NCBI RefSeq assembly: GCF_009687845.1
Contig: NZ_BLAD01000045.1
Coordinates: 124,001 to 188,000 of the forward strand
Direction: 5' to 3'
DNA length: 64,000 nt
Origin: Acrocarpospora corrugata
Lineage (GTDB): Bacteria; Actinomycetota; Actinomycetes; Streptosporangiales; Streptosporangiaceae
In this document: positions 26,261 through 37,212 of the stretch, piece after piece
How the letters are laid out: each line of letters opens with the position of its first letter
Numbering within the stretch: the stretch's first letter is position 1
Program-made: the position numbers and the translations under genes
The notes under the pieces: generated by a model
Databases searched by the model: none
What the model was told of the DNA's origin: nothing
The model's input: only the letters and a program-made list of their open reading frames with translations

Positions 26261-28829
26261 CTGTCGTGCAACGGACGTCTAGTTCAGCCGTATCTGTGGC
26301 TTTGGCGTCCACAGTGCATTTGCCGCGTAGGACGGGCACGGATTTGCCTGGCTCGCTGGAGAACAGCCAGAGTTCGCGCGGGAGCGCGGTGTGGAAATCA
26401 GCGTCGGTGGAGAAGTAGAAGCTCCCGGTGGCTCCCTGGATCTGGCCGTCCACCCCCAGCCCGCGCAGGTTGTAGGCCACGCTCTGGGCGATATTCACCG
26501 AGGGGTCAACTGTTGTGGCCTTGATCTGGTCGATCGCGCTGGTGATGGCAAGGAGCGCGTCGTAGCCCATCCTGGCGTGCACCCGCGACACCGAACGGCC
26601 GCGTTCGGGCAGCACCTCCCGGATCCACGCCTCGATCTCCCGTTGCGTGTCGTTGATCGCCCCGGAACCGTCCTGCTCGGCGCGGGCGTCGTTGAGCGCG
26701 ATGAACGAGATCTCCGGATTGTTGACCGATGTCCCATCCGCCAGGATCTGCGCCAGCCGCCCGGTCACCTCGTCCCCGGCGAGTACCCGCACCTCGTCGT
26801 CGCACTGGTGTTCCTTCGTGTCCATCAGGTTCCCCAGATAGCTGGAACGCCCGGTGTAGAAGAGCACCGCCGCGCCGTCCTGGCACGCCTGGTCGACCTG
26901 CGCGGTGAGCTGGTTCTCGTCCCGGAAGACGTACCGGCGGGATTTGGCGTAGATCGCGCCGTTGGGCGTGGTGAGGCCGTCGGCCAGGTCGCTGCTGTAC
27001 AGCTCGCGTTTGCGCTCGTCGACCTCCAGCAGGATGGCGACCTTGTCGGCCGGGACCTTCGCGCCGCCGGGCAGGCCCTGCTGCAACCAGTATTCGGCGG
27101 CCTTGGCCTGGGCCGAGTTGGGGGCGGCCATCCGGAAGAAGGACGGGGACGGCTTCCTGCCGTACACCAGCGGGGTGGTGTCGGCGGTGTTGGTGGTGCT
27201 CAGCATCGGCATGTGCGCGTCGCTGAGCAGCCGGATCGCCTCCTGCGTCTCGGTACGGCTCCAGGCGAACCCGATCGCCCCGGCGATGTCCGGATCCCCG
27301 GCCGCCCGGTCTTTGATCATCTGGGCCGCGTACCCGGCGCTGACGAAGTCCTGGCCCGCGTTGGCGAACTCGACCCTGATCTGCCAGCTGTGCAGCCGGT
27401 TGTAGGCCAGCTGGCGGGCCGCGATCCCGGCCAGCTCCCCCGCCGAGCCGCTGATCTGGTCGCCGCCGCTCCGGTTGGTGGTCAGCGGGCCCAGGTAGAA
27501 GACCGTGATCACCCGCTGGCCGTCCTGGACCTCGCGGTTCTGCCGCTGGATCCGCTCCAGGACCGGGGCCAGCAGCAGGTCAGGTTCGATCTCGTTGAGG
27601 TTGTCGCTGAGGCCGACGCACTGGCGCTCGACCTCGCGTAACCCGTCGCCGCAGCCGATCCAGGTCTGGCCGACCACCGCGATCGGCCCGAAAGCGAGCA
27701 GCGCGACCACCGCCCAGTAGCCGAAGGCCCGCAACGGCGTAGGGCGAAATGCCCCCATGTCAGAGAGGTCAGACTCATTCACGGTGACGGGGATGAAGAG
27801 TTCGGGCCGCCTGGCCCGCCAGTCCTCGACCGCCTCCGGGAGACGCTCCAGCGGCCGGACCGGCGGGGCGACCGGCAGCGGCGGATCCCCGGCGGCCAGC
27901 ACCAGCATCGGCGGGTGGGCGCCGGTGTCGGCGATGACCTCGCGCATCACGCCCAGGAACCGGGCGCCGCCAGGTCCCGGCTCCGGCAGGACCAGCAGGC
28001 AGTACCAGCCGCGGCCCCAGCTCGGCCAGGGGATGAACCATTTCTGGTACGCCTGCCGCAGATCCTGGAACATCGCGTAGACGAGCAGCTTGTCCAGGTC
28101 CGGGGCGGCGGCCAGGCGGAGCGCGTACTTGTGCCGCGACTCGAATCGTTTCCGGCGAAGATTCTCGTACCGGTGGCGGCGGAACCAGCCGGAGAAGAAG
28201 GTGCCCCTGATCGACAGGGCCGCCTGCACGGCGGTGCCGGCGGCGGCCACCACCAGGCCGACCACCCAGGGGATCAGCGACAGCAGGTCGACGACGTCCC
28301 ACCCGGCCAGCAGGGCCACGGCCATGCCGAGCGGCACCCAGGTGGTGGCGGCCCGGACCACGAAATCGGCGGCGGTCCTGCGGACCCGGCGTTCGCCGTA
28401 CCGTTCCCAGCGCCATTTCCGGTAGCGGGCCCGGAATTCGTCCTGGGCTTTGCGTGATTCCGGCGCGGGCGGCCACGCGCCGCTCCATTCCTCCGGGCGC
28501 AGGACGCGCTGTTCCCTGGCCCAGAGCACGAACTGGACGAGCGGAAATCGCGGCGCGGGCAGGAACGAACCGCCGACCGACGCGCCCAGGTCCCCGTTCT
28601 CCCCCGCCAGCGCGTTGACCAGCGCCCACACGTCCCGAAGCTCTTCACCCTCCGGCGCCGCGTACGGCAGGCCGCCCTTGAACGGCTCCGCCAGCGCCAG
28701 CGCGGTGGCCGCGGATTCCTCGCCGACCAGCAGCAGGACCGGCAGCGCGGGGTCCCGCCGCCAGAAGGAGGGCCGCCGCAGCAACCCCTCCAGCACCCCG
28801 TGCAGGCGCCGTTGATCCGCCGCGATCAT
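26244..28829 (-). CDS. Membrane receptor: N-terminal cytoplasmic domain, TM segments, type I periplasmic-binding domain
   Basis: About 861 residues from ATG 28829 ([16 protein letters not shown]), preferred because GGAAGG lies six bases upstream; two further ATGs up to 28847 are in frame. The N-terminal 130 residues ([21 protein letters not shown]) resemble a nucleotide-binding fold that lacks a proper P-loop. Two membrane helices follow at about 165-205, then a basic cytoplasmic region ([23 protein letters not shown]) and another helix near 375 ([19 protein letters not shown]). The last 450 residues are a Leu/Ile/Val-binding-like domain ([66 protein letters not shown]). No ABC partner genes are nearby, so it looks like a sensor or scaffold and not a transporter subunit. 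Confidence 0.78.
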   Translation of the reverse strand: MIAADQRRLHGVLEGLLRRPSFWRRDPALPVLLLVGEESAATALALAEPFKGGLPYAAPEGEELRDVWALVNALAGENGDLGASVGGSFLPAPRFPLVQFVLWAREQRVLRPEEWSGAWPPAPESRKAQDEFRARYRKWRWERYGERRVRRTAADFVVRAATTWVPLGMAVALLAGWDVVDLLSLIPWVVGLVVAAAGTAVQAALSIRGTFFSGWFRRHRYENLRRKRFESRHKYALRLAAAPDLDKLLVYAMFQDLRQAYQKWFIPWPSWGRGWYCLLVLPEPGPGGARFLGVMREVIADTGAHPPMLVLAAGDPPLPVAPPVRPLERLPEAVEDWRARRPELFIPVTVNESDLSDMGAFRPTPLRAFGYWAVVALLAFGPIAVVGQTWIGCGDGLREVERQCVGLSDNLNEIEPDLLLAPVLERIQRQNREVQDGQRVITVFYLGPLTTNRSGGDQISGSAGELAGIAARQLAYNRLHSWQIRVEFANAGQDFVSAGYAAQMIKDRAAGDPDIAGAIGFAWSRTETQEAIRLLSDAHMPMLSTTNTADTTPLVYGRKPSPSFFRMAAPNSAQAKAAEYWLQQGLPGGAKVPADKVAILLEVDERKRELYSSDLADGLTTPNGAIYAKSRRYVFRDENQLTAQVDQACQDGAAVLFYTGRSSYLGNLMDTKEHQCDDEVRVLAGDEVTGRLAQILADGTSVNNPEISFIALNDARAEQDGSGAINDTQREIEAWIREVLPERGRSVSRVHARMGYDALLAITSAIDQIKATTVDPSVNIAQSVAYNLRGLGVDGQIQGATGSFYFSTDADFHTALPRELWLFSSEPGKSVPVLRGKCTVDAKATDTAELDVRCTTEPAAR

Positions 28830-28858
28830 CCCCATCCTTCCGCCCATCCCCTATTCAA

Positions 28859-28886
28859 TTTACCCCCAACTACCATTGGGGGTAAA
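28859..28886. promoter_or_regulatory. Perfect inverted repeat in divergent upstream region
   Basis: TTTACCCCCAA, six-base spacer, TTGGGGGTAAA: 11-bp perfect arms in an AT-rich 140-base region between the divergent receptor and peroxidase genes. A second smaller palindrome ACCCTTAAGGGT follows about 25 bases on. Because both flanking genes read away from it, an operator is more likely than a terminator. Confidence 0.6.
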
Positions 28887-28996
28887 TCTCCCAGTAACCA
28901 CCCTTAAGGGTTTATTGTCAATCAATGTCCCTTGAGTCAGGAATGTTAAGGATCACATAATTCCCGGACAAATGCCTTTAAGTCACGGGAGCGTTC

Positions 28997-30556
28997 ATGG
29001 CCAAAAACGGACCGGACCGGGGAGTGAGCAGGCGGGGATTCCTCGCCGGCCTAGGAGCGGGGGCTGGGGCCCTGACCCTGGCCCCGGCCGAGGCGATAGC
29101 CAAGGTCGTTACCACACAATCCGGTGGAATGGCGGTCGCCTCCGACCGTTTCGGACGTATCTTTAACCTGCCGCCGTTCGCCGATTTCAACGCGTCGAGC
29201 CTGCGCCCCGCCCTGGTCGAGATGGGCCGCGCTGGCGGCATCGTCGACGCCAAGGATCCGCTGGCCGAAGGCCCGATCCGGCTGATCACGAACCCGGAGC
29301 TCAGCCCCAACAACCTGGACAACCCCACCCACACCGCCGGGGTCACCTTCTTCGGCCAGTTCCTCGACCACGACATGACGTTCGACCGGGCCTCACCCCT
29401 GGGCACCGTGACCGCGCCGGAGACCAGCCCCAACACCCGCACGCCCGGCCTGGACCTGGACTCGGTCTACGGCCGCGGCCCGGTCGCCGACCCGCAGCTG
29501 TACAACCCCGCCGACCCCGCCAAACTCAAGGTGGAGAGCGGCGGCCTGTTCGAGGACCTGCCCAGGATGGCCGGCGGCCAGGCCATCATCGGCGACCCGC
29601 GCAACGACGAGAACCTGATCATCTCCGGCCTGCACTGCGCGTTCCTGCTGTTCCACAACCGGGTCGTCGACCAGCTGCGCGCCCAGGGCCAGAGCGGGAA
29701 CGTCTTCGCCGCCGCCCAGCAACTGGTCCGCTGGCACTACCAGTGGATCATCCTGCACGAGTTCCTGCCCCTGATCATCGGCCAGGACGTGGTCAACTCC
29801 ATCCTCTTCGGCGGACGCCGGTTCTACCGCCCGGCGCCGGGCCAGCAGTTCATCCCGGTGGAGTTCCAGGGTGCCTGCTACCGCTTCGGGCACAGCATGG
29901 TGCGGCCCTCCTACCGGGCCAACCTGGCCGGCAACAGCGACGGCTCGGCCTTCTTCGGCTTCATCTTCGACCCGGCGGGGCAGGGCCAGGCCGACCCCGT
30001 GGACCTGCGCGGCGGGGCCAGGGCGCCGCGGCGCTTCATCGGCTGGCAGACCTTCTTCGACTTCGGCGACGGCGCGGTCCGGCCCAACAAGCGGATCGAC
30101 ACCAAGATCTCGACCCCGCTGTTCAACCTGCCGCTGGGCGCGATCGCGTCCGGCGAGCCGCCGACCTCGCTGGTGCAGCGCAACCTGCTGCGCCACGTGA
30201 CCTGGTCGATGCCGTCCGGCCAGAACATCGCGCGGGCGATCGGCGTCCCGGCACTGGAAGCCCAGCACTTCCCGGAGCTCCAGGCGCTCGGGCACGGCCT
30301 GCCCGCCAGCACCCCGCTCTGGTACTACATCCTCAAGGAGGCCGAGATCGGGGGCGGCCTGAAGCTGACCGGCGTCGGCGCCCGGATCGTCGGCGAGGTC
30401 TTCATCGGCCTGCTCCAGCTGGACAACAACTCCTACCTGCGCACCAACCCGAGCTGGGTGCCCACCCTGCCGCGCCGCTCCGGCCCGGCGGGTGACTTCA
30501 AGGTCATCGATCTGCTCACTTTCGCCCGGGTGGACCCGACGTCACGCGGGCAGTAG
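28997..30556 (+). CDS. Heme peroxidase family protein, Tat-exported
   Basis: 519 residues. The N-terminus SRRGFLAGLGAGAGALTLAP is a twin-arginine signal. The mature part is an animal-type heme peroxidase (peroxidasin/cyclooxygenase superfamily): distal motif TFFGQFLDHDMTFD with the catalytic His, TPGLDLDSVYG for calcium binding, HCAFLLFHNRVVDQL, WHYQWIILHEFLPLIIG, and proximal FRFGHSMV-like sequence (CYRFGHSMVRPSYR). The enzyme would oxidise organic substrates or halides with hydrogen peroxide outside the membrane. It has GGGAG before the ATG and is transcribed alone from the palindrome-rich region. Confidence 0.92.
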   Translation: MAKNGPDRGVSRRGFLAGLGAGAGALTLAPAEAIAKVVTTQSGGMAVASDRFGRIFNLPPFADFNASSLRPALVEMGRAGGIVDAKDPLAEGPIRLITNPELSPNNLDNPTHTAGVTFFGQFLDHDMTFDRASPLGTVTAPETSPNTRTPGLDLDSVYGRGPVADPQLYNPADPAKLKVESGGLFEDLPRMAGGQAIIGDPRNDENLIISGLHCAFLLFHNRVVDQLRAQGQSGNVFAAAQQLVRWHYQWIILHEFLPLIIGQDVVNSILFGGRRFYRPAPGQQFIPVEFQGACYRFGHSMVRPSYRANLAGNSDGSAFFGFIFDPAGQGQADPVDLRGGARAPRRFIGWQTFFDFGDGAVRPNKRIDTKISTPLFNLPLGAIASGEPPTSLVQRNLLRHVTWSMPSGQNIARAIGVPALEAQHFPELQALGHGLPASTPLWYYILKEAEIGGGLKLTGVGARIVGEVFIGLLQLDNNSYLRTNPSWVPTLPRRSGPAGDFKVIDLLTFARVDPTSRGQ

Positions 30557-31360
30557 TCAGCCCGGCACGAGGCCCTGGCGGTAGGCGTTCGTCAGGGCCT
30601 CCGGGCGGTTGCGCGCGCCCAGCTTGCGGAACAGGCGGCCCTGGGTGTTCTCCACGGTCTTGACCGAGATGCCGAGTGAGCGGGCGGTCTGCTGGAGGGT
30701 GTGGCCGGTGGCGATCGAGTCGAGAATGTCGCGTTCCCGGGCGCTCAGCTCCGGGGACGGGCCGGCCGGGAGGCGGGTGCCGGCCATGATGACGTAGCCG
30801 TGGGCGACCATGGCCAGCGTGGTGCAGAGCAGGTCGGGCACGTCCTCCAGCCAGACCAGGGCGCGGGCGCCGTACCGCATCGCCTCCTGGACCAGGCCGT
30901 CGCCCGGCCGTACCGACGGGATCACCACCACCGGGGCGCGGAGTTTGGTGGTGGCCAGCCAGTCGTGCGGGGCCGGATCCATCAGCACCGTGATGAACCG
31001 GCCCCGCCAGCGCCAGAGGGCGGGGTCGAGTTCGGGGGTGAGCACGAACGGGCGGCCGTGGCCGAGCAGGGCCTGGGTGACCCGGTCCACCGGCGCGCCG
31101 GGGCGGGCGTGCACGACCACCATCTCGGTCTCGTCCCGGTCCTTGGGCGGGGTCTTGAACAGGCCGAGCGTGATGGCCTGGGAGACGGCCTGGCTCTGGT
31201 GGGTGACGCCGAGCTTCTGGTATAGGCGGCGTTTGTGGCCTTCCACCGTGGACGCGCTGATCCCGAGCTGCGCGGCGATGTGTTTCACGCTGCTGCCCGC
31301 GCCGATCAACGAGAGCACGGTGAGTTCGCGCTCGGAGAGGGTGCCAACCGAATCGGCCAT
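30557..31360 (-). CDS. LuxR-type regulator with two HTH domains
   Basis: 267 residues with LuxR/GerE helix-turn-helix domains at both ends: LSERELTVLSLIGAGSSVKHIAAQLGISASTVEGHKRRLYQKLG (about 8-55) and LSARERDILDSIATGHTLQQTARSLGISVKTVENTQGRLFRKLGARNR (about 205-255). The 130 residues between resemble a degenerate receiver (VVIPSVRPGDGLVQEAMRYGARALVWLEDVPDLL) without a convincing phosphoacceptor Asp. A double-HTH protein may bridge two sites or bind DNA as an intramolecular dimer. Convergent with the peroxidase gene, whose stop is adjacent, and divergent from serC; targets unknown. Confidence 0.88.
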   Translation of the reverse strand: MADSVGTLSERELTVLSLIGAGSSVKHIAAQLGISASTVEGHKRRLYQKLGVTHQSQAVSQAITLGLFKTPPKDRDETEMVVVHARPGAPVDRVTQALLGHGRPFVLTPELDPALWRWRGRFITVLMDPAPHDWLATTKLRAPVVVIPSVRPGDGLVQEAMRYGARALVWLEDVPDLLCTTLAMVAHGYVIMAGTRLPAGPSPELSARERDILDSIATGHTLQQTARSLGISVKTVENTQGRLFRKLGARNRPEALTNAYRQGLVPG

Positions 31361-31504
31361 ATTTGATCACACTTCGCTAGGCGGAGTGGGAGCGCTCTTC
31401 ACCGCGAACAATGGGAGCTCCAGCGGGTTACGTCAAGGGGGAGCTCCATCTCAGGATGCGGACCTGCGTCTGGACCACCTGGCCCGCTCAGTAGGCTTGG
31501 TTGA

Positions 31505-33024
<1,520 letters not shown>

Positions 33025-33027
<3 letters not shown>

Positions 33028-33040
33028 AAGAACAATTGTG
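33025..33040. promoter_or_regulatory. Possible BlaI-type operator
   Basis: CACAA-N6-TTGTG covers the BlaI start codon and the 13-base gap after the rhomboid stop. It is smaller and differently spaced than the classical TACA/TGTA bla operators, so this is a weak assignment. Confidence 0.35.
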
Positions 33041-33649
33041 TCAGTACTCCCGCCTGCGGCGCAGCAGCCAGGCGGCGGCGACTCCGCCGATCAGCCCGAA
33101 CAGGTGGCCCTGCCAGGAGATTCCCTCTTCTCCGGGCAAAATTCCGAAAATAATGGAGTAGTACATGACCGCGACGACGACGGCGAGCACGATGTCGAGA
33201 ATCCGTCGGTCGAAAAGCCCACGCCCCACGACATATCCGAAATAGCCGAATACCAGGCCGCTGGCCCCCAGGGTCACCGTGTTCGGCGGCGCGACCAGCC
33301 AGACCCCAAGCCCGCTCACCACGATGATGATCAGGCTCGCGCCCAGGAACCGGCCGACGCCCCGGATCGCGGCCAGGAACCCCAGGATCAGCAGCGGCAG
33401 CGAGTTCGCGATCAGGTGCGGGAAGCCCGCGTGCAGGAACGGCGCGGCGAAGATGCCGACCAGGCCCTCCGGATCCCGGGCCACGATGCCGTACTGATCC
33501 AGCGCGCCATCCTGGACGTAGTCGATGATTTCGAGCACCCACATGCCGCCGACCAGGAACAGCATGACGATGACGCTGCCCAGGGCGCCGGCCAGCAGGC
33601 TGGCGGTGCGCTCCCGGGGGGTCCGGATCGGGGGAAGTCCGTCGCTCAT
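33041..33649 (-). CDS. Rhomboid-family intramembrane serine protease
   Basis: 202 residues from ATG 33649 (SDGLPPIRTPRERTASLL); an in-frame ATG nine codons earlier is possible. Six membrane helices are visible. The family signature is complete: the Arg-free GFPHLIANSLPLLILG with its conserved His-Asn region in helix 2, the nucleophile in LGASGLVFGYFGYVVGRGLF (G-x-S-G), and the catalytic His in WQGHLFGLIGGVAAAWLL. It cleaves membrane proteins within the bilayer. Close linkage to the BlaI-type repressor suggests shared transcription, and a proteolytic signalling link is speculative. Confidence 0.92.
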   Translation of the reverse strand: MSDGLPPIRTPRERTASLLAGALGSVIVMLFLVGGMWVLEIIDYVQDGALDQYGIVARDPEGLVGIFAAPFLHAGFPHLIANSLPLLILGFLAAIRGVGRFLGASLIIIVVSGLGVWLVAPPNTVTLGASGLVFGYFGYVVGRGLFDRRILDIVLAVVVAVMYYSIIFGILPGEEGISWQGHLFGLIGGVAAAWLLRRRREY

Positions 33650-33704
33650 GCCTTTACCGTACGCAGTTCGGGCCATGAGCGCGGACTACCCCTGGGACTC
33701 GGGC

Positions 33705-34469
33705 TTACTCGCCGCGCCAGTTGGGCGCGCGTTTCTCGGCGAAAGCCGCCGCGCCCTCCATCGCGTCCTTGGATCCGAAGATCGGATTGACGATCGCGCT
33801 CTGGTTGGCGAACATCTCCCCGGTCGGCCAATCCTGGGACTCCAGGATGATCTTCTTGGTCGCCGCCAGCGCCAGCGGCGCGTTCGCCGCGATCTTCCTG
33901 GCCAGCTCCAGGGCCCCCGCCAGCGCCTCCCCGGCCGGCGTGACCCGGTTCACCAGGCCCAGCTCGTACAGGCGCGCCGCCGGATAGTGATCGCCGGTGA
34001 GCGCGATCTCCATCGCCACGTGGTACGGAATCCGCCGGGGCAGCCGCATGATCCCCCCGGCGGCGGCGACCAGGCCCCGCTTGGGCTCCGGCAGCCCGAA
34101 CTTGGCCTCCTCCGACGCCACCACCAGGTCGCAGGCCAGCGCCAGCTCGAAGCCGCCCGCCAGCGCGTACCCCTCCACGGCGGCGACCAGCGGCTTCTTC
34201 GGCGGCGACTCGACCAGGCCGCCGAACCCGCGGCCCTCCAGCATCGGGAAGTCCCCGGTCAGGAAGCCCTTCAGGTCCATCCCGGCGCAGAAGGTGCCGC
34301 CCGCGCCGGTGAGGACCAGCGCGGCCACGTCCGCCCGCCCGTCCAGCTCGTCCACGGCGGCGGCGATCCCGCGCGCCACCGCGCCGTTGACGGCGTTCCT
34401 GGCCTTCGGCCGGTTGATCGTGATGACCGCGACGCCGCCGTCGGTCTCTACCAGAACCTCGTCAGACAC
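33705..34469 (-). CDS. Enoyl-CoA hydratase/isomerase (crotonase family)
   Basis: 254 residues. Crotonase fold shown by VAVITINRPKARNAVNG, the oxyanion motif GTFCAGMDLKGFLTGD, the second oxyanion glycine region VAAVEGYALAGGFELALACDLVVASEEAKFGLPEPKRGL and the C-terminal trimerisation helices. The Ala-Gly-Gly-Phe-Glu stretch keeps one catalytic Glu; the later catalytic acid position is occupied by GGIMRLPRRI, so the enzyme may be a hydratase or another crotonase activity. It starts 6 bases after the SDR stop, as one operon for acyl-CoA beta-oxidation. Confidence 0.92.
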   Translation of the reverse strand: MSDEVLVETDGGVAVITINRPKARNAVNGAVARGIAAAVDELDGRADVAALVLTGAGGTFCAGMDLKGFLTGDFPMLEGRGFGGLVESPPKKPLVAAVEGYALAGGFELALACDLVVASEEAKFGLPEPKRGLVAAAGGIMRLPRRIPYHVAMEIALTGDHYPAARLYELGLVNRVTPAGEALAGALELARKIAANAPLALAATKKIILESQDWPTGEMFANQSAIVNPIFGSKDAMEGAAAFAEKRAPNWRGE

Positions 34470-34475
34470 GGGACC

Positions 34476-35249
34476 TCACTTGGGCTGGAATCGGATGCCG
34501 CCGTCGAAGCGAATGACTTCGCCGTTCATGTAGTCGTTCTCTATCAGGGAACGGACCAGCTGGCCGAACTCCGACGCGCGGCCCATCCGCTTCGGGAACG
34601 GCACCGGCGCCGACAGCTGCGCCTTGAACGCGTCCGACTCGGGCCCGGATCCGTAGATCGGGGTGTCGATGATGCCGGGGCAGATCGTCAGCACCCGGAC
34701 GCCGATGGCGGCCAGGTCGCGGGCGGCGGGCAGGGTCATGCCGATGATGCCGCCCTTGGACGCCGAATAGGCCACCTGCCCGGTCTGGCCCTCCAGCCCG
34801 GCCACCGACGCGGTGTTGATGACCACGCCGCGCGCCTTGTCCTCGCCCACCGGGTCGGTCTTGGCCATCGCGGCCGCGCCGATCCGCATCAGGTTGAAGG
34901 TCCCGATCAGGTTGATGTCGATCACCTTGCGGTAGGGCGCGAGGTCGTGCGGCGAGCCGTCCCTGTTCACGGTCCGGGCGGCCCAGCCGATGCCGGCGCT
35001 GCTGACCACCGCGCGCAACGGCCGGCCGGTCGCCACCGCGGCGTCCACGGCGGCCTGCACGGAACTCTCGTCCGCCACATCCGTGCGGACGAAGACGCCG
35101 CCCAGTTCGTCGGCGAGCGCCTTGCCGCGCTCCTCGTTCAGGTCGGCGATGACCACGGTCGTGCCGATGCCCGCCAGTTCCCTGGCCGTGGCCTCGCCGA
35201 GACCGCTGGCACCGCCCGAGATGATTGCTGCTGCATCCTTCAGGTCCAT
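34476..35249 (-). CDS. SDR dehydrogenase, 3-hydroxyacyl-CoA dehydrogenase type II-like
   Basis: 257 residues of the short-chain dehydrogenase/reductase family. NAD-binding motif IISGGASGLGEATARELAG (T-G-x-x-x-G-x-G type) and ADLNEERGKALADELGG; catalytic Ser/Tyr/Lys in VVINTASVAGLEGQTGQVAYSASKGGIIGMT. The end MNGEVIRFDGGIRFQPK is characteristic of the HSD17B10-like group acting on 3-hydroxyacyl-CoA. It is the first gene of a two-gene unit with the crotonase, so the two would carry out successive beta-oxidation steps, with the acyl-CoA dehydrogenase at 5967 as a possible upstream enzyme elsewhere. Confidence 0.92.
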   Translation of the reverse strand: MDLKDAAAIISGGASGLGEATARELAGIGTTVVIADLNEERGKALADELGGVFVRTDVADESSVQAAVDAAVATGRPLRAVVSSAGIGWAARTVNRDGSPHDLAPYRKVIDINLIGTFNLMRIGAAAMAKTDPVGEDKARGVVINTASVAGLEGQTGQVAYSASKGGIIGMTLPAARDLAAIGVRVLTICPGIIDTPIYGSGPESDAFKAQLSAPVPFPKRMGRASEFGQLVRSLIENDYMNGEVIRFDGGIRFQPK

Positions 35250-35282
35250 AGCCGGACCCTAACCTGCCAACCGAATGAAGTT

Positions 35283-35627
35283 CTACTCGGGGTGCCCCAA
35301 AATTGCCGTGTCGACATCCGGATACACCTTGATCCGCCGGTCCAGCCCGGTGGTCCGCAGGATCCGGGCCACCGGCGCCTGGGGCGCGGCCAGCGTCACC
35401 CCACCGCCCTCACTCGTGGCCAGCCGCCACGCCTCGATCAGTACGCTCAGACCACTCGAATCCATGAACGACAGCGAGGTGAGGTCGAGCACCAGGACGG
35501 CGCCATCCTGCTTGATGGCGTCCCGGACCTCATCGCGCAGGAAGGGTGCGGTGAACAGATCGAGTTCGCCCTCGACGGCCACCACGACGGCACCGGAGAG
35601 TGATCTCCGCGCAAGCCGCAGCTTCAT
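35283..35627 (-). CDS. STAS-domain anti-sigma factor antagonist
   Basis: 114 residues, one STAS domain of the SpoIIAA/RsbV type: VVVAVEGELDLFTAPFLRDEVRDAI, then VLVLDLTSLSFMDSSGLSVLIEAW, where the conserved Ser of D-S-S-G is the regulatory phosphorylation site. A strong RBS (GGAGG) precedes the ATG. Such proteins bind an anti-sigma kinase when unphosphorylated and free a sigma factor. The PP2C-HATPase protein at 19858 is a candidate regulator. It is transcribed alone, 34 bases after the SDR start. Confidence 0.92.
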   Translation of the reverse strand: MKLRLARRSLSGAVVVAVEGELDLFTAPFLRDEVRDAIKQDGAVLVLDLTSLSFMDSSGLSVLIEAWRLATSEGGGVTLAAPQAPVARILRTTGLDRRIKVYPDVDTAILGHPE

Positions 35628-35687
35628 GTTGTACCTCCTCCGCGAGGCCCACTTTACTTGCGCATCACCGTGAGTGAGGTCCGGGAA

Positions 35688-36425
35688 TCAGGTCCCCGAC
35701 GCGGGGATCGCGAATCCGTACGGCAGTTCCAGCCGGTGGGCGGTGAGCAGGGCCTCGTCGGCGAGCAGGTCGCGGGTCGGGCCGTCGGCGGCGATCACGC
35801 CGTCGGAGAGGATTAGGGCGCGCTCGCACAGTTCGAGGGCGTAGGGCAGATCATGCGTGACCATCAACACCGTCACGTCCAGATTTTTCAGGATCTCGGC
35901 CAGCTCCCGGCGGGAGGCCGGGTCGAGGTTGGAGGAGGGCTCGTCCAGGACGAGGATCTCGGGGTCCATCGCCAGGACGGTGGCCACGGCGACCCGTCTG
36001 CGCTGGCCGAAGGAGAGATGGTGGGGCGGGCGGTCGATCGCGTCCCGCATGCCGACCCGGTCCAGCGCTTCGGCCACCCGGCGGTCGAGTTCCGCGCCCC
36101 GGACGCCCAGGTTGGCCGGGCCGAAGGCGACGTCCTCCCGGACCGTCGGCATGAACAGCTGGTCGTCCGGGTCCTGGAAGACCAGGCCGACCCGGCGCCT
36201 GATCTCGCCCATCGTCTCCTTGCCGACCTGGAGCCCCGCCACCCGGACCAGGCCGTGCCCGGCCGTCAGGATCCCGTTCAGGTGCATGACCAGCGTGGTC
36301 TTGCCCGCGCCGTTCGGCCCGAGCAGCGCCACCCGCTCGCCGCGGGCGATCGTCAGGTTCACCCCGAACAGGGCCTGCGTCCCGTCGGGATAGGCGTACG
36401 CGAGGTCACGGACTTCGAGCGTCAT
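35688..36425 (-). CDS. cbiO: ECF transporter ATPase (cobalt/nickel), CbiO
   Basis: 245 residues from ATG 36425, which overlaps the CbiQ stop as ATGA; upstream in-frame codons belong to CbiQ. Complete ABC ATPase: Walker A LLGPNGAGKTTLVMHLNGIL, Q-loop VGLVFQDPDDQLFMPTVREDVAFGP, signature HLSFGQRRRVAVATVLAMDP, Walker B ILVLDEPSSNLDP and switch His MVTHDLPYAL. The QDPDDQ and EDVAFGP motifs are diagnostic for the energy-coupling-factor family. It powers metal uptake through CbiMN and CbiQ, encoded directly upstream. Confidence 0.94.
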   Translation of the reverse strand: MTLEVRDLAYAYPDGTQALFGVNLTIARGERVALLGPNGAGKTTLVMHLNGILTAGHGLVRVAGLQVGKETMGEIRRRVGLVFQDPDDQLFMPTVREDVAFGPANLGVRGAELDRRVAEALDRVGMRDAIDRPPHHLSFGQRRRVAVATVLAMDPEILVLDEPSSNLDPASRRELAEILKNLDVTVLMVTHDLPYALELCERALILSDGVIAADGPTRDLLADEALLTAHRLELPYGFAIPASGT

Positions 36426-37174
36426 GACAGAAACAGTACGGCCGCCGCCGCGACGGGCAGCGCCGCAGCCGTCAACCACTGCCCCACATCAGCCGAAATT
36501 TCGCGATATATGGGCATCGTCCCGGTGTATCCCCTGCTCAGCATGGCCAAGTGCACGCGTTCCCCCCGTTCGTACGACCGGATGAAGAGCGCGCCCGCGG
36601 ACTTGGCCAGGACCGGAGCCTGGCGGAGGTTCCTGGCCTGGAACCCGCGTGACTCGCGGGCGACCTTCATCCGGCGCATCGCGTCCAGCACCACGTCCAG
36701 GTAGCGGAGCATGAACGTGGCGATCTGCACCAGCAGTTGCGGCATGCGCAGCCGCTGCGCGCCCAGCAGCATGGCCCTGGGCTCGGTCGTCGCCGCCAGC
36801 AGGATCGACGCGATCACCCCCAGCGTGGCCTTGGCCAGGATGTTCCAGCTCGCCCAGAGCCCGTCCACGCTGAGCGAGATCCCCCAGAACGTCACCCGCT
36901 CCCCCAGCCCGATGACCGGGATCGCGAACGCGAACAGCACGAACGGCAACTCGACCACCATCCGCCTGAGCACGAACCTGGCCGGCACCCGGGCCACCGC
37001 CGCGACCGCCGCCAGCAGCAGCAGGTACCCCCCGAACACCCAGAACCGCTCCCGTGGCGTGGCCACCACCACGACGGCGAACGCGACCACGGCGACCAGC
37101 TTGCACTGCGGCGGCAGCCGGTGCACAACCGTGTCGCCGGCCCGGAACAGCTGGTGGTGGTGCCCCGCGCCCAC
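36422..37174 (-). CDS. cbiQ: ECF transporter transmembrane component CbiQ
   Basis: 250 residues with five or six membrane helices. The opening HRLPPQCKLVAVVAFAVVVVATPRERF and the two coupling motifs near the C-terminus (MRRMKVARESRGF and YERGERVHLAMLSRGYTGTMP, each with Ala-Arg-Gly/Arg-Gly short motifs) identify the ECF T component, which connects ATPase movements to the substrate-binding unit. It lies between the CbiMN and CbiO genes, 38 bases after the former and overlapping the latter by 4. Confidence 0.93.
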   Translation of the reverse strand: MGAGHHHQLFRAGDTVVHRLPPQCKLVAVVAFAVVVVATPRERFWVFGGYLLLLAAVAAVARVPARFVLRRMVVELPFVLFAFAIPVIGLGERVTFWGISLSVDGLWASWNILAKATLGVIASILLAATTEPRAMLLGAQRLRMPQLLVQIATFMLRYLDVVLDAMRRMKVARESRGFQARNLRQAPVLAKSAGALFIRSYERGERVHLAMLSRGYTGTMPIYREISADVGQWLTAAALPVAAAAVLFLS

Positions 37175-37212
37175 CTAGGTGGCGGCTTTCCGCGCCCGCG
37201 TGACGCCGGGCC

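Noticed and set aside
24949-26271. N-terminal extension of PdxH through the citrate synthase region
   Set aside because: The extended part is antisense to citrate synthase; GTG 24948 gives a normal-length enzyme.
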